The notes under the pieces were generated by a model. That model saw only the letters and a list, made by a program, of their open reading frames with translations. It had not been told where the DNA came from and searched no databases. This document shows, piece by piece, positions 35,145-44,225 of a DNA stretch of 64,000 nucleotides. The stretch is taken from assembly GCA_965211775.1 (NCBI GenBank), contig OZ242974.1:806001-870000 (forward strand), read 5' to 3'. A program made the translations under genes and the position numbers. Each line of letters opens with the position of its first letter. The stretch's first letter is position 1. Source of the DNA: Thiodiazotropha sp040506975. GTDB taxonomy: Bacteria; Pseudomonadota; Gammaproteobacteria; Chromatiales; Chromatiaceae.

Positions 35145-35194
35145 CGGTACTGCCGGGGCAGATATTCCGCCCTGCAGCGTTACCATTACTGAAA

Positions 35195-37225
35195 TCAGGG
35201 ACCCAGGATGCCGCTGTGGCGCAGCAGGGGTTCAATCTCGGGTTCTCTGCCCCTGAAGGCCACGAAGAGCTCCATCGCGTCCCTGGAGCCTCCCTGCTGC
35301 AACACTTCCTGCAGAAACGCCTGTCCGGTATCCGCATTGAATATCCCACGCTCCTCGAACAGGGAGAAGGCATCGGCCGAGAGTACTTCCGCCCATTTAT
35401 AGCTGTAGTAACCTGCGGCGTAACCACCGGCGAAGATATGGGAAAAACCGTGGGCAAACCGGTTCCAGGCCGGAGGCGTAATGACAGCCACCTGCTGGCG
35501 CACCTCCTGCAGTATTTCGTAGATGCGCCCACCGCGTCGGGGATCATATTCGCGGTGAATACGAAAGTCGAACAGCGCGAACTCCAGCTGACGCACCATC
35601 TGCATCGCCGACTGAAAGTTTTTCGCCCTATACATGCGCCGGTAGAGTTCATCGGGAATAGGATCCCCGGTGTCGACATGGCCCGATATCAGATCGAGCG
35701 CCGCTTTTTCCCAGCACCAGTTTTCCATGAACTGGCTGGGCAGTTCCACCGCATCCCAGGCGACACCGTTGATGCCGGCCACGGCTGGGTAGTCCACCGT
35801 GGTTAACAGATGGTGCAGACCGTGGCCGAATTCATGGAACAGGGTCAGTACCTCATCGTGGGTGAAGAGTGAGGGTTTGCCATCCACCGGGGGTGAGAAG
35901 TTGCAGGTGAGATAGGCGACCGGGATCTGGTCCATGGTGTCTGTGAAGAAGCGGGTTGCACATTCATCCATCCAGGCACCGCCACGCTTCTTGGGGCGCG
36001 CATAGAGATCGAGATAGAACTGGCCTCGCAGGTGATCATGGCTGTCGCGGATCTCGAAGAAACGAACGTCGGGGTGCCAGGTATCAATGCCCCTGGTCTC
36101 TTCGATGCGAATACCGTACAGACGCTCCACCACCGCGAACATGCCAGGTAATACACGGGTTTCCGGGAAGTAGGGCTTCAGCTCCTCCTGGCTTATATTG
36201 TGACGATCCTGGCGCAGTTTTTCCGCATAATATCCGATATCCCACGCCTGCAGATCATCGAAACCATATGTCTCCGATGCGAACTCCCGCAGTTCATCCA
36301 GTTCGTTTTCCGCTTGCGTGCGCGATCGTTCGGCAAGGTCTGTGAGAAAGGCGATCACCTCATCGCTTGAACGGGCCATTTTCTTGGCCAGTGAGCGATC
36401 GGCAAAGTTGGAGAATCCCAACAGGCCGGCCTGTTCATGGCGCAGTTCGAGTATCCGTTCCATGGCCTCTGTATTATCCCATTGCCCGGCGTGCGGCCCT
36501 TGATCCGATGCCCGGGTGGCGAATGCCTCATAGACCTCCCGACGCAGTTGACGATCATCGGCGTAGGTCATCACCGGCAGATAGGAGGGATACTCAAGGG
36601 TCAGCAGCCATCCCTCCTGGTCGCGCTGAGCAGCGGTTTGACGGGCCAGCGCCAATGCCGACTCCGGCAGCCCCTGCAGGACCGATTCATCCGTGACCAG
36701 TTTGCTCCAGGCATTGGTGGCATCGAGCAGATTCTCTTCGAACCTGGTGGTCAGTTGGGACAGCTCCTGGCTGATCTCCTTGAATCGCTGTTTCTTATCC
36801 TCCTCCAGATCGACACCGGACAGATGAAAATCGAGCAAGGCGTTCTGCAACAGCTTTCGCTGGGCTCGGTCGAGTCCCGCTTTTCCGGCAACCTGTTTGT
36901 AGGCATTGTAGAGTTGGCCGTTTTGCCCGACTTCGGTGGCATATTCGCTCAGTTTGGGCAGCACTGCATTATAGGCCGCACGCAGCTCATCATTGTTGAC
37001 CACAGAGTTCATGTGACTCACTGGTGACCAGGTACGGCTGAGACGATCCTCTGCCTTTTCCAGGGGCTCGACCAGATTTTTCCAGGTGTATTCCTGCCGC
37101 GAGCCAAGTAGCTGTTGAATGGTCTGCCGGTTCTCCTGCAACAGTTGATCCATGGCAGGCTCAACCATATCCGGAGTGATGGAGGAGAAAGCGGGCAATC
37201 CTTGCATATTGATCAGGGCATTCAT
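35195..37225 (-). CDS. prlC: Oligopeptidase A (M3 metallopeptidase)
   Basis: Cytosolic zinc peptidase of 676 aa that degrades short peptides and cleaved signal peptides. The HEFGHGLHH zinc motif is at about residue 463, followed by the distal Glu block (DAVELPSQFMENWCWE). N-terminal helical domain and C-terminal FAHGFSHIFAGGYAAGYYSYKWAEVLSADAF are complete. GGAG lies eight bases before the ATG. It follows the CNP1-like gene by 15 bases on the same strand. Confidence 0.96.
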   Translation of the reverse strand: MNALINMQGLPAFSSITPDMVEPAMDQLLQENRQTIQQLLGSRQEYTWKNLVEPLEKAEDRLSRTWSPVSHMNSVVNNDELRAAYNAVLPKLSEYATEVGQNGQLYNAYKQVAGKAGLDRAQRKLLQNALLDFHLSGVDLEEDKKQRFKEISQELSQLTTRFEENLLDATNAWSKLVTDESVLQGLPESALALARQTAAQRDQEGWLLTLEYPSYLPVMTYADDRQLRREVYEAFATRASDQGPHAGQWDNTEAMERILELRHEQAGLLGFSNFADRSLAKKMARSSDEVIAFLTDLAERSRTQAENELDELREFASETYGFDDLQAWDIGYYAEKLRQDRHNISQEELKPYFPETRVLPGMFAVVERLYGIRIEETRGIDTWHPDVRFFEIRDSHDHLRGQFYLDLYARPKKRGGAWMDECATRFFTDTMDQIPVAYLTCNFSPPVDGKPSLFTHDEVLTLFHEFGHGLHHLLTTVDYPAVAGINGVAWDAVELPSQFMENWCWEKAALDLISGHVDTGDPIPDELYRRMYRAKNFQSAMQMVRQLEFALFDFRIHREYDPRRGGRIYEILQEVRQQVAVITPPAWNRFAHGFSHIFAGGYAAGYYSYKWAEVLSADAFSLFEERGIFNADTGQAFLQEVLQQGGSRDAMELFVAFRGREPEIEPLLRHSGILGP

Positions 37226-37240
37226 GGCGTAGGCTCCGGA

Positions 37241-37780
37241 TTAGTCAATGGCTAGTGTTCGATTGTCGCGCATGGCGCGAAAGATGGCGTCGGGCGAATT
37301 GCTTTGGCCGGTCAGCAGATTGCAGATCAGATCTTCATACAGGGCGGCGCGATAATCTGTTGACTCATCTTTCGGGATGGTCCGCCATTCCGGCTTCGTT
37401 GCGGCAAATAGTTTGTCGTCGCTGCCGTATCCGTAGACCTTGAACAGCCTTTCACCACAGCGAAATGCCTCATAGGAGGTATTTGTGGCGCCTGTTCGTG
37501 AGCGGATCACCACAACGAACCGTGTGACCTTATCGCCACCTGTCTGCAGTGAACCCCGTTCGATAAAATATTGGAACCTGGGATCATTGACGCCGACCTG
37601 AAATGCCTGCAAATCGTCCAGGTCGATCTTCTCCGGAAGTGCTGTTTTCCCCTCCTTGAAGGGTTCCTCCGGCTGCCAGTAAATATCATCCGAGGAGTCG
37701 TCCGTGAGGATATTGTCGGCCAGCAGTGTGGATGTGCAAAAGAGCAGCATCAGGGCAAGTGGGTAGGTCCTGGTTCGCAT
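37241..37780 (-). CDS. CNP1-like exported protein
   Basis: A protein of about 179 aa that begins with a signal peptide (RTRTYPLALMLLFCTSTLLA). A domain resembling the CNP1-like family follows (LDDLQAFQVGVNDPRFQYFI, GGDKVTRFVVVIRSRTGATNTSYEAFRCGERLFKVYG). The frame is open to 37972, but the signal peptide points to ATG 37780, or ATG 37801 a little upstream. Members are envelope proteins of unknown function. It is in operon with prlC downstream. Confidence 0.75.
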   Translation of the reverse strand: MRTRTYPLALMLLFCTSTLLADNILTDDSSDDIYWQPEEPFKEGKTALPEKIDLDDLQAFQVGVNDPRFQYFIERGSLQTGGDKVTRFVVVIRSRTGATNTSYEAFRCGERLFKVYGYGSDDKLFAATKPEWRTIPKDESTDYRAALYEDLICNLLTGQSNSPDAIFRAMRDNRTLAID

Positions 37781-38019
37781 CTGAAAACCTGTTGATGTCA
37801 TTGTCGATAGCTGTTTGGTCGTCGGTTTGTTGCATTCTCGCACTACACTGCCGCCGTAGGAATAGTTCGGTGCCGATTTCAGCCCTGCGTTATCCGATGT
37901 ATTTCTTCTCAGATATCGGCAACAGTCACTATCGCCCACCCCTGGAACAGCTAGCTGTACGGGCTCCGGCATGTTTTAGCCAACACCGGCTGTCAAAGCA
38001 TGGTGAATACCGTTTACAT

Positions 38020-38976
38020 TCAGAGTTGGGTCAATCGGGGAGTGACAAATAATACGGCGCCGGATCCAACCGTGAAGAATGCGGCAAGGGCGGCGAGGGT
38101 GAGCAGGCGGTAGTGACGCACCAGTTCAAACTCCGCTTTGGTCGAGATTAACAGCGGACGCCGGTTTGTACCCGTACTGCTCAGCGTATGGAGCGGCTGC
38201 TGCTCCTGCTGCATCTGCTCCCGGGTGACTTCGCGCTCGGCGCTGTGGCGGACCGATTCCCATTCATCCATATCGATTTGGCCATCACGATTTTTGTCGA
38301 ACCGCCCGAGCAGGGTTGCATGATCCGCTTTCCATTGGCGCAGCCGGCCCTTGATCATGTCGTCCCGCATCGCCTTGCGATCGATTTCACCGATGGAGCT
38401 GAAGAGGCCGATGGCATACAGTGGGTCGCCGGGGACAATGGTCTCTTCGATATAGCGGTAGTCACCGCTGAATGTATGATGGGTCGAGATGCGGACACCG
38501 AATCGTTCCGTTTTTCGGTGCAGGGTGCCGCTACCCCGGTCGGGTCCGGCCGAGGGTGTCGCATTGGGTCCGTACCAGATACTCTTTTCGCTGGGTGAGA
38601 TGTCGGCCCCCTCCGGGTCGAGTATGCACTCACCGGTTGCATCCTTGAGCAGGAACAGGCTCTCACTCTTGTCGGAGCGTACCGTGCGCCACCCCTTGTC
38701 GCTTTTTTTCTCGATCTTGTAGCGCCACCAGCAACAGGATATGCCGCTGAGGGGGGCAATCACCGGCTCACCGGTCATCATCGCCGCCTCGCCGGTCAAC
38801 TCCACATAGCCCTGGGGCGCTGATCGTATGAGGGAAGTGGGCGTGTCTTCGATCAGCCTGGCTCGATGGAGGTTTCGAAAGGTGAAATAGAGCGCGACCA
38901 GCGTCAACACGGTCAAAATCAGCGTCCAGAACCAGAAATAGCCATCACCGATACCGGCAAGATTTCCCAGCACCAA
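38020..38976 (-). CDS. GIDE-domain membrane protein with EF-hand
   Basis: A 318-aa protein with an N-terminal membrane helix, a GIDE-type domain (SAPQGYVELTGEA, PLSGISCCWWRYKIEKK, and ETIVPGDPLYAIG), an inserted canonical EF-hand loop DKNRDGQIDMDE at about residues 234-245, and a C-terminal membrane helix. The start is TTG 38976 or GTG 38973; no ATG is available. It lies 8 bases after lemA, the common bacterial LemA-GIDE pair. Calcium responsiveness is inferred from the EF-hand. Confidence 0.78.
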   Translation of the reverse strand: MVLGNLAGIGDGYFWFWTLILTVLTLVALYFTFRNLHRARLIEDTPTSLIRSAPQGYVELTGEAAMMTGEPVIAPLSGISCCWWRYKIEKKSDKGWRTVRSDKSESLFLLKDATGECILDPEGADISPSEKSIWYGPNATPSAGPDRGSGTLHRKTERFGVRISTHHTFSGDYRYIEETIVPGDPLYAIGLFSSIGEIDRKAMRDDMIKGRLRQWKADHATLLGRFDKNRDGQIDMDEWESVRHSAEREVTREQMQQEQQPLHTLSSTGTNRRPLLISTKAEFELVRHYRLLTLAALAAFFTVGSGAVLFVTPRLTQL

Positions 38977-38984
38977 CCTTGGCC

Positions 38985-39557
38985 CTAGCTGAACAGGGTA
39001 CCCATGTCGACGTCTTTCAATTCAGTCTCATCGAATTCCAGCAACTCCGCCGGTTTGAAGCCGAACTGTTTCGCCAGGATCAGATCGGGAAACTGCTCGA
39101 TCCGGACGTTATTGATGTTGACGCTGTCGTTATAGAATTCGCGTCGGTCTGCGATGCTGTTCTCAAGTCCCGTTATCCTCGACTGCAGGTGTAAAAAGGT
39201 CTCATTGGCCTTCAGGTCGGGGTAGCTTTCAGCTACTGCGAACAGGTTGCCGAGACCCAGCCGCATCTGGCTTTCGGCGGCGCCCACCGCAGCCACATCG
39301 CCCTGGCTTAAGGCGCTACTCACGGCACTGCGGGCAAGCATCACTTTCTCCAGGGTTTCCTGTTCGAATTTCATGTATTGTTTACAGGTCTCGACCAGTT
39401 TCGGAAGCTCGTCGTGACGCTGTTTCAATAGTACATCGATGTTCGACCATGCCTTGGAGACGTCGTGTTTCAAGCGCACCAGATTGTTGTAAATCAGGAC
39501 GCCATAGATCAGGATAGCGATGGCCGTCCCTATCAGGACGAAGGTAACGATTTCCAT
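38985..39557 (-). CDS. LemA family protein
   Basis: A 190-aa protein with a single N-terminal membrane helix and a three-helix LemA domain (YNNLVRLKHDVSKAWSNIDVLLKQRHDELPKLVETC). It ends LIAKQFGFKPAELLEFDE-like, the family's terminal motif. It is the first gene of a lemA-GIDE operon, divergent from the carbonic anhydrase gene, with only 23 bases between starts. Function in general is unknown. Confidence 0.92.
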   Translation of the reverse strand: MEIVTFVLIGTAIAILIYGVLIYNNLVRLKHDVSKAWSNIDVLLKQRHDELPKLVETCKQYMKFEQETLEKVMLARSAVSSALSQGDVAAVGAAESQMRLGLGNLFAVAESYPDLKANETFLHLQSRITGLENSIADRREFYNDSVNINNVRIEQFPDLILAKQFGFKPAELLEFDETELKDVDMGTLFS

Positions 39558-39580
39558 TAATTCTGAATCCTCTATCTGCT

Positions 39581-40117
39581 ATGTCAAAACTGCGTCGCTT
39601 TGAAACCAACTATCCGGACATCGCCGAAGATGCCTATGTTGATGAGCATGCGATCGTAATCGGTGATGTGACGATCGCATCCCAATCCTCGGTCTGGCCT
39701 ATGTGCGTCATACGCGGCGACGTGCATCGGATCAGCATCGGTGCACGAAGCAATATCCAGGATGGCTCAATTCTGCATGTCTCCCACGACAGTTTCTATC
39801 AACCCGGCGGCAGCCCGTTGGTCATCGGCGGGGGTGTCACGGTTGGCCATAAGGTGCTTTTACACGGCTGTGAAGTGGCAGACGATTGCTTTATCGGCAT
39901 GGGGTCGATAATTCTTGATGGGGCGGTGATAGAGCCCCTGACGATGTTGGGTGCCGGTTCCCTGGTTCCCCAGGGCAAGAGACTGGAAGGCGGTTATCTC
40001 TGGTTGGGTCAGCCTGCGCGTCGCGTGCGGCCGCTCAGCGACCGGGAGAAGGAGATCATGCTTTATAATGCCGAACATTATGTGAAATTGGCTCAAGCCC
40101 ATCGGGATCCGCCTTAG
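39581..40117 (+). CDS. Gamma carbonic anhydrase family protein (YrdA type)
   Basis: A 178-aa left-handed beta-helix protein with hexapeptide repeats. The trimer metal-site histidines are in HVSHD, VTVGHK and LLHGC, as in YrdA/PaaY/CaiE. Conserved VIRGDVHRISIGARSNIQDG and GMGSIILDGAVI are present. Members may hydrate CO2 or act as acyl-related enzymes; activity varies. It is a single gene, divergent from lemA and followed by an intergenic repeat structure. Confidence 0.9.
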   Translation: MSKLRRFETNYPDIAEDAYVDEHAIVIGDVTIASQSSVWPMCVIRGDVHRISIGARSNIQDGSILHVSHDSFYQPGGSPLVIGGGVTVGHKVLLHGCEVADDCFIGMGSIILDGAVIEPLTMLGAGSLVPQGKRLEGGYLWLGQPARRVRPLSDREKEIMLYNAEHYVKLAQAHRDPP

Positions 40118-40170
40118 AATCCGTCAGCAGTCCCTAGCAAGCCGCAAATGCCCGCAAAATTGTTCTAAGT

Positions 40171-40357
40171 CCGCAAATGAACGCGAATAAACGCAAATTT
40201 AACGGTTATATCCAAATGATTTGGTAAGACCGTCATCACTCGTCTCCTGTCACACTTATTCTGAAAAGTGTGTCGCAAAAGCTGCAGCAGGGCCGATTGG
40301 ATGAGTGTTAACAGGCCCTAATAAAGAAAATTTGCGTTTATTTGCGTACATTAGCGG
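40171..40357. repeat. MITE-like inverted repeat with 30-bp arms
   Basis: Arms at 40171-40200 and 40328-40357 are reverse complements at 27 of 30 positions (CCGCNAATG then ACGCAAATTT at the inner end). They enclose 127 bases that contain a copy of the GTTAACAC repeat. A third partial arm lies just outside at 40141-40160. IS copy 3 is inserted two bases after the right arm. Confidence 0.6.
40296..40320 (-). repeat. Dispersed intergenic repeat, copy 2
   Basis: Read on the minus strand: AGGGCCTGTTAACACT followed by CATCCAAT. It matches copy 1 (3961) at all but one position over 22 bases. Confidence 0.65.
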
Positions 40358-40362
40358 ACTAA

Positions 40363-41930
40363 CCCCAATATTTCACGCATTAAAAAGGCAAAATCCTGAT
40401 ACTTCGATATAATTCAGTTGCTTACACTGTAATCGAAAGGATTTTGCCTGTGACAAACTGCACCCAGACTGCCTTTGATTTTCCAGCCCTAAAACGCCGT
40501 AAGGTTCAAGCCGAGTTTTCCGGTGGCGATATCACCTCGGACGGCGGCGTGTTGCTGCTGCGTGAGATCGACAGGCGTCTGGGATTGCTCGAGGCGGTTG
40601 ATGCGGTCATCCCCGACCCGCGAGATCCCCGCTATATTGAACACAGCCAGTTGAGCCTGTTGCGCCAGCGAGTCTATGGGCTCTGCCTGGGTTATGAAGA
40701 TCTGAACGACCATCAGACACTACGCACCGACCCGGCCCTACAGAGCTCGATCGAACGCGAGGAGGTACTGGGCAGCCAGTCGACACTTTGTCGGCTGGAG
40801 AACCGGGTCGATCGCCGGGTTGCCGTTGATGTCCACAACCTACTGCTCGAGCAGTTCATTGCCTCATATGATGCACCACCCGATGAGCTGATCCTGGATT
40901 TCGACGCCACGGATGATCCGGTGCATGGCCGCCAGGAAGGCCGCTTCTTTCACGGCTACTACGATCACTACTGCTTCCTGCCCCTGTATGTCTTTTGTGG
41001 CGATCAACTGCTGGTGAGTTATCTGCGGCCCAGCCGGATCGATGCGCCCAAGCATGCCTGGGCGATTCTGGCGCTGTTGGTCAAACGCCTGCGCCGGGCT
41101 TGGCCTGAAGTGCGTATCATCTTTCGGGGCGATAGCGGCTTTTGCCGTCACCACATGCTCAGCTGGTGCGAGCGCAACGCTGTGGGCTATATCGTGGGCA
41201 TCGCCAAGAATGACGCCTTGCTGCGGTGTATCCGTGAGCCCATGCAGTGGGTTGAGGAACTGGCGAAGCGAACCGGCATGAAGATGCGGGAATTCTTTCA
41301 GTTTCACTATGCCGCCAGCACCTGGAAGACGCGTCGCAAGGTGATCGCCAAACTGGAGGTCACCGACAAGGGGCCAAATCCACGCTTCATCGTCACCAAC
41401 CTGGCCGGCGACAAACAGCGCCTTTACGATGACCTCTACTGCGCCCGTGGTGACATGGAGAACCGAATCAAGGAGCAGCAACTGGGGCTGTTCGCCGATC
41501 GCACCAGCGCGCATTACTGGTGGGCCAATCAGTTTCGTCTACTGCTGTCCAGTCTGGCCTATGTGCTGATGGAGGCCATCCGGCGCCTCGCGCTGAAGGG
41601 CACGGAACTGGCGCGTGCACAGATGACCACGATCCGGCTCAAACTGTTCAAGATCGGGGCGGTCATCATTCGCAACACGCGACGGATCCGCTTCCTGCTC
41701 TCCAGCACCTATCCCTATCAGGCGCTGTTTTTCCAGGTGGCGGCACGACTCAAGCCGGGATAGCCCGGCAGAGTGCTGCCCCGGCACGTTGATCAACAAT
41801 GGGGGTAAGGGGGAGTCTGCCCGGAGGGTGGAAAATCAGGGCTTGATAGAGGTTTGGTTCCCAGTGAGGGCAAACCATCCAAGCTTGGCCATATCACCGG
41901 CTAAATTTAAAAACGGATGAAACATGCGGG
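40363..41930 (+). mobile_element. IS1380-family element, 1568-bp type, copy 3
   Basis: Complete element flanked by CTAA at 40359-40362 and 41931-41934. It sits between the convergent carbonic anhydrase and aroE genes, ending 8 bases before the aroE stop, so no gene is interrupted. Confidence 0.95.
40444..41763 (+). CDS. IS1380-family transposase (copy 3)
   Basis: A 439-aa DDE transposase, same protein as copies 2 and 4, with Val at residue 107. The three catalytic blocks are intact and there is no frameshift. Confidence 0.95.
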   Translation: MPVTNCTQTAFDFPALKRRKVQAEFSGGDITSDGGVLLLREIDRRLGLLEAVDAVIPDPRDPRYIEHSQLSLLRQRVYGLCLGYEDLNDHQTLRTDPALQSSIEREEVLGSQSTLCRLENRVDRRVAVDVHNLLLEQFIASYDAPPDELILDFDATDDPVHGRQEGRFFHGYYDHYCFLPLYVFCGDQLLVSYLRPSRIDAPKHAWAILALLVKRLRRAWPEVRIIFRGDSGFCRHHMLSWCERNAVGYIVGIAKNDALLRCIREPMQWVEELAKRTGMKMREFFQFHYAASTWKTRRKVIAKLEVTDKGPNPRFIVTNLAGDKQRLYDDLYCARGDMENRIKEQQLGLFADRTSAHYWWANQFRLLLSSLAYVLMEAIRRLALKGTELARAQMTTIRLKLFKIGAVIIRNTRRIRFLLSSTYPYQALFFQVAARLKPG

Positions 41931-41938
41931 CTAAATCC

Positions 41939-42751
41939 CTATTCACGTAACATGGCAATGACCGGGGATGTCTCGGGCAGGATTCCCCGCCATAGTCGAA
42001 ACGACTCAGCCGCCTGTTCCACCAGCATGCCGAGGCCATCCAGCGAACGTGCCGCCTTGTGCTCATAGCCCCACTGTTGAAAAGCGGTGGCCTGATTGCT
42101 GTAGAGCATGTCGTAGCACCATCCGCCTTTGCCCAGTACGCTACCGGGTATCGAAGGAACCTCCCCGGCAAGCCCGGCTGCAGTACCGTTGATGATCAGA
42201 TCAAACTGCATGCCCGCCAATTCATCCAGACCGCAACCCGCCGTCTGGCCATAGGCGGATACACCGTTTGCCAGTGAATAGGCCTTGCTGGCGGTTCGAT
42301 TGGCGATGATTATCCGTTTTGGATTCTGTTCCAGCAAAGGACGGATGACGCCCCGTACCGCGCCGCCGGCGCCTAACATCAGAATCCGTTTTCCCTGCAG
42401 GCGGAAACCCTGGTTGACGGTGAGGTCCCTTACCAGTCCGGTGCCATCCGTGTTGTCGCCCCGCAATTGATTGTTCTCCAGTCTGATCAGGGTATTGACC
42501 GCACCTGCTGTATGCGCACCCGGGCTCAGTTCATCCGCCAGCCGCCATGCCTGTTCCTTGAACGGCACGGTGACGTTGAGACCCAGACCGCCCTCGCCGA
42601 GAAAACGCCTTACATCGCCGGCGAAATCATCGATATTGCCCAGGATGCGCCCATATGCGACAGGCTCGCCGGTTTGTTGTGCGAAGGCCCGATGAATCTC
42701 CGGTGACTTGCTGTGTTCAATGGGGTTTCCGATGACGGCGTATTTATCCAT
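41939..42751 (-). CDS. aroE: Shikimate dehydrogenase
   Basis: NADPH-dependent reduction of 3-dehydroshikimate in aromatic amino acid synthesis. The 270-aa protein has the substrate motif GNPIEHSKSP at the N-terminus, NVTVPFKEQA with the catalytic Lys, NTDGTGL, the Rossmann motif MLGAGGAVRGV and the NGTAAGL block. It ends normally 8 bases from IS copy 3. It is a stand-alone minus-strand gene. Confidence 0.95.
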   Translation of the reverse strand: MDKYAVIGNPIEHSKSPEIHRAFAQQTGEPVAYGRILGNIDDFAGDVRRFLGEGGLGLNVTVPFKEQAWRLADELSPGAHTAGAVNTLIRLENNQLRGDNTDGTGLVRDLTVNQGFRLQGKRILMLGAGGAVRGVIRPLLEQNPKRIIIANRTASKAYSLANGVSAYGQTAGCGLDELAGMQFDLIINGTAAGLAGEVPSIPGSVLGKGGWCYDMLYSNQATAFQQWGYEHKAARSLDGLGMLVEQAAESFRLWRGILPETSPVIAMLRE

Positions 42752-42932
42752 AACGGTTCTGTGGTTCCTGCGCTGATGGATGGTTGGCTCTGCTGAAGAT
42801 ATGCAGATAAATCAGAGTTATTTGATATTAATTATTAGTCTTGAGTTGGTTGTATTCGCTTCGCTCATGTCTCTTTTTTCTCCCCTCACCCTGCCCTTTC
42901 CTAAAGGGAGAGAAAAAACCTCTTTCTGAACT
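42752..42932. other. Intergenic region upstream of aroE
   Basis: About 180 bases with AT-rich stretches (TTATTTGATATTAATTATTA near 42820) that probably hold the aroE promoter. No gene or clear operator is seen. Confidence 0.4.
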
Positions 42933-43075
42933 GAATGGCGCTTACTTAAGCCAAGAACCGCCGTCATCCCGGCGCAGGCCGGGATCCAGAATGCTTGATG
43001 GTGACAGTATTCCTGGATTCCGGCCTGCGCCGGAATGACGAAATTTCTGAAATTCGTCTTAAGTAAGTGCTATTC
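42933..43075. repeat. MITE-like nested palindrome
   Basis: A 143-bp unit with terminal inverted repeats of 18 bases (GAATGGCGCTTACTTAAG and its complement at 43058-43075, 16 of 18). An inner inverted repeat of 28 bases lies at 42962-42989 and 43013-43040 (26 of 28, centre CCGGCGCAGGCCGG). Flanks share the direct repeat TCTGAACTG (42925-42933 and 43079-43087), a possible target duplication. The inner palindrome resembles a repeat common in many proteobacterial genomes. Confidence 0.7.
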
Positions 43076-43128
43076 CTCTCTGAACTGTTTTCTCAATAGT
43101 AGGACCAGACTGGAGGTAAACTCAAAAC

Positions 43129-44136
43129 TCATTGCATCCACTCCGCCGCCTGTTTAGCGAAATAGGTAAGGATGCCATCGCACCCCGCCCGCTTAATGCA
43201 CAACAGAGACTCCATCACCACGGCCTGTTCGTCCAGCCATCCCTGCCGGGATGCCGCTTTCAGCATCGCATATTCCCCGCTGACCTGATAGGCGAATGTG
43301 GGTACCTGGAAGGTCTCCTTGACACGTCTGACGATATCCAGATAAGGCATGCCGGGCTTGACCATGACCATGTCAGCCCCCTCCTGCAGGTCGAGGGCCA
43401 CCTCATGCAGGGCCTCATCGCTGTTGGCCGGGTCCATCTGATAGCTGTATTTGTTACCGCCGCCGAGATTGGCGGCAGAACCGACCGCATCACGGAAGGG
43501 ACCATAAAAACCGGAGGCATACTTGGCCGCATAGGAAAGGATGCGAGTGTGGATGAAGCCGCTTTGTTCCAATTCGTCCCGTATCGCACCGATCCTACCG
43601 TCCATCATGTCGGAAGGGGCTAAGATATCGGCACCGGCCGCTGCGTGCGACAGGGCCTGTTTTACCAGAACGTGCTTGGTTTCATCGTTCATCACATAGC
43701 CTGTCGCATCGATCAGGCCGTCCTGTCCATGGGTGGTGAAGGGATCGAGGGCGACATCGGTGATGATGCCCAGGCCCGGCACTGCCTCTTTGAGTGACCG
43801 TACCGTCCGCTGCGCCAATCCCTGGGGATTGTAGGCTTCTCTAGCGTCCTCGCTTTTGGCGGACAGGGGGGTAACCGGAAAAAGCGCCATCGCCGGTATG
43901 CCCAACCCTTCGATCTGTTTCGCCTCCTCGACCAGCAGGTCGATGCTCATGCGTTCGACACCGGGCATGGAAGGGACCGCTTCCCGGACCCCGTTTCCCT
44001 CCAGTACGAATACCGGGTAGATAAAGTCCGCAGGGGTAAGTTGGGTCTCCCGCATCATGCGGCGGGAGAAGTCGTCACGCCGCATGCGCCGCATGCGCGT
44101 GGCGGGAAAAAGGGATCGGCTGTAGTTGCTGGACAT
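43129..44136 (-). CDS. hemB: Delta-aminolevulinic acid dehydratase
   Basis: Porphobilinogen synthase, which joins two ALA molecules in heme synthesis. The 335-aa protein has LTPADFIYPVFVLEG near the N-terminus. The Schiff-base Lys lies in VMVKPGMPYLD, and YQVSGEYAMLKAA is present. DVALDPFTTHGQDG is the metal-loop region, where the Cys ligands of zinc enzymes are replaced, suggesting a Mg-type enzyme. ATG 44136 (MSSNYSRS) is chosen over 44211. It is divergent from a thioredoxin gene. Confidence 0.95.
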   Translation of the reverse strand: MSSNYSRSLFPATRMRRMRRDDFSRRMMRETQLTPADFIYPVFVLEGNGVREAVPSMPGVERMSIDLLVEEAKQIEGLGIPAMALFPVTPLSAKSEDAREAYNPQGLAQRTVRSLKEAVPGLGIITDVALDPFTTHGQDGLIDATGYVMNDETKHVLVKQALSHAAAGADILAPSDMMDGRIGAIRDELEQSGFIHTRILSYAAKYASGFYGPFRDAVGSAANLGGGNKYSYQMDPANSDEALHEVALDLQEGADMVMVKPGMPYLDIVRRVKETFQVPTFAYQVSGEYAMLKAASRQGWLDEQAVVMESLLCIKRAGCDGILTYFAKQAAEWMQ

Positions 44137-44225
44137 CACAAAATCTCTATCAGTTTGGGCCAAACCCCTAAGATAACCTATCATGCACGCCCTGAACCAC
44201 TCACCTTGCAATAAGCGCCCTGGTT

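Noticed and set aside
41836..42171. 111-aa minus-strand ORF joining the end of IS copy 3 to aroE
   Set aside because: It is out of frame with aroE; the IS part is the same terminal sequence seen at every copy.
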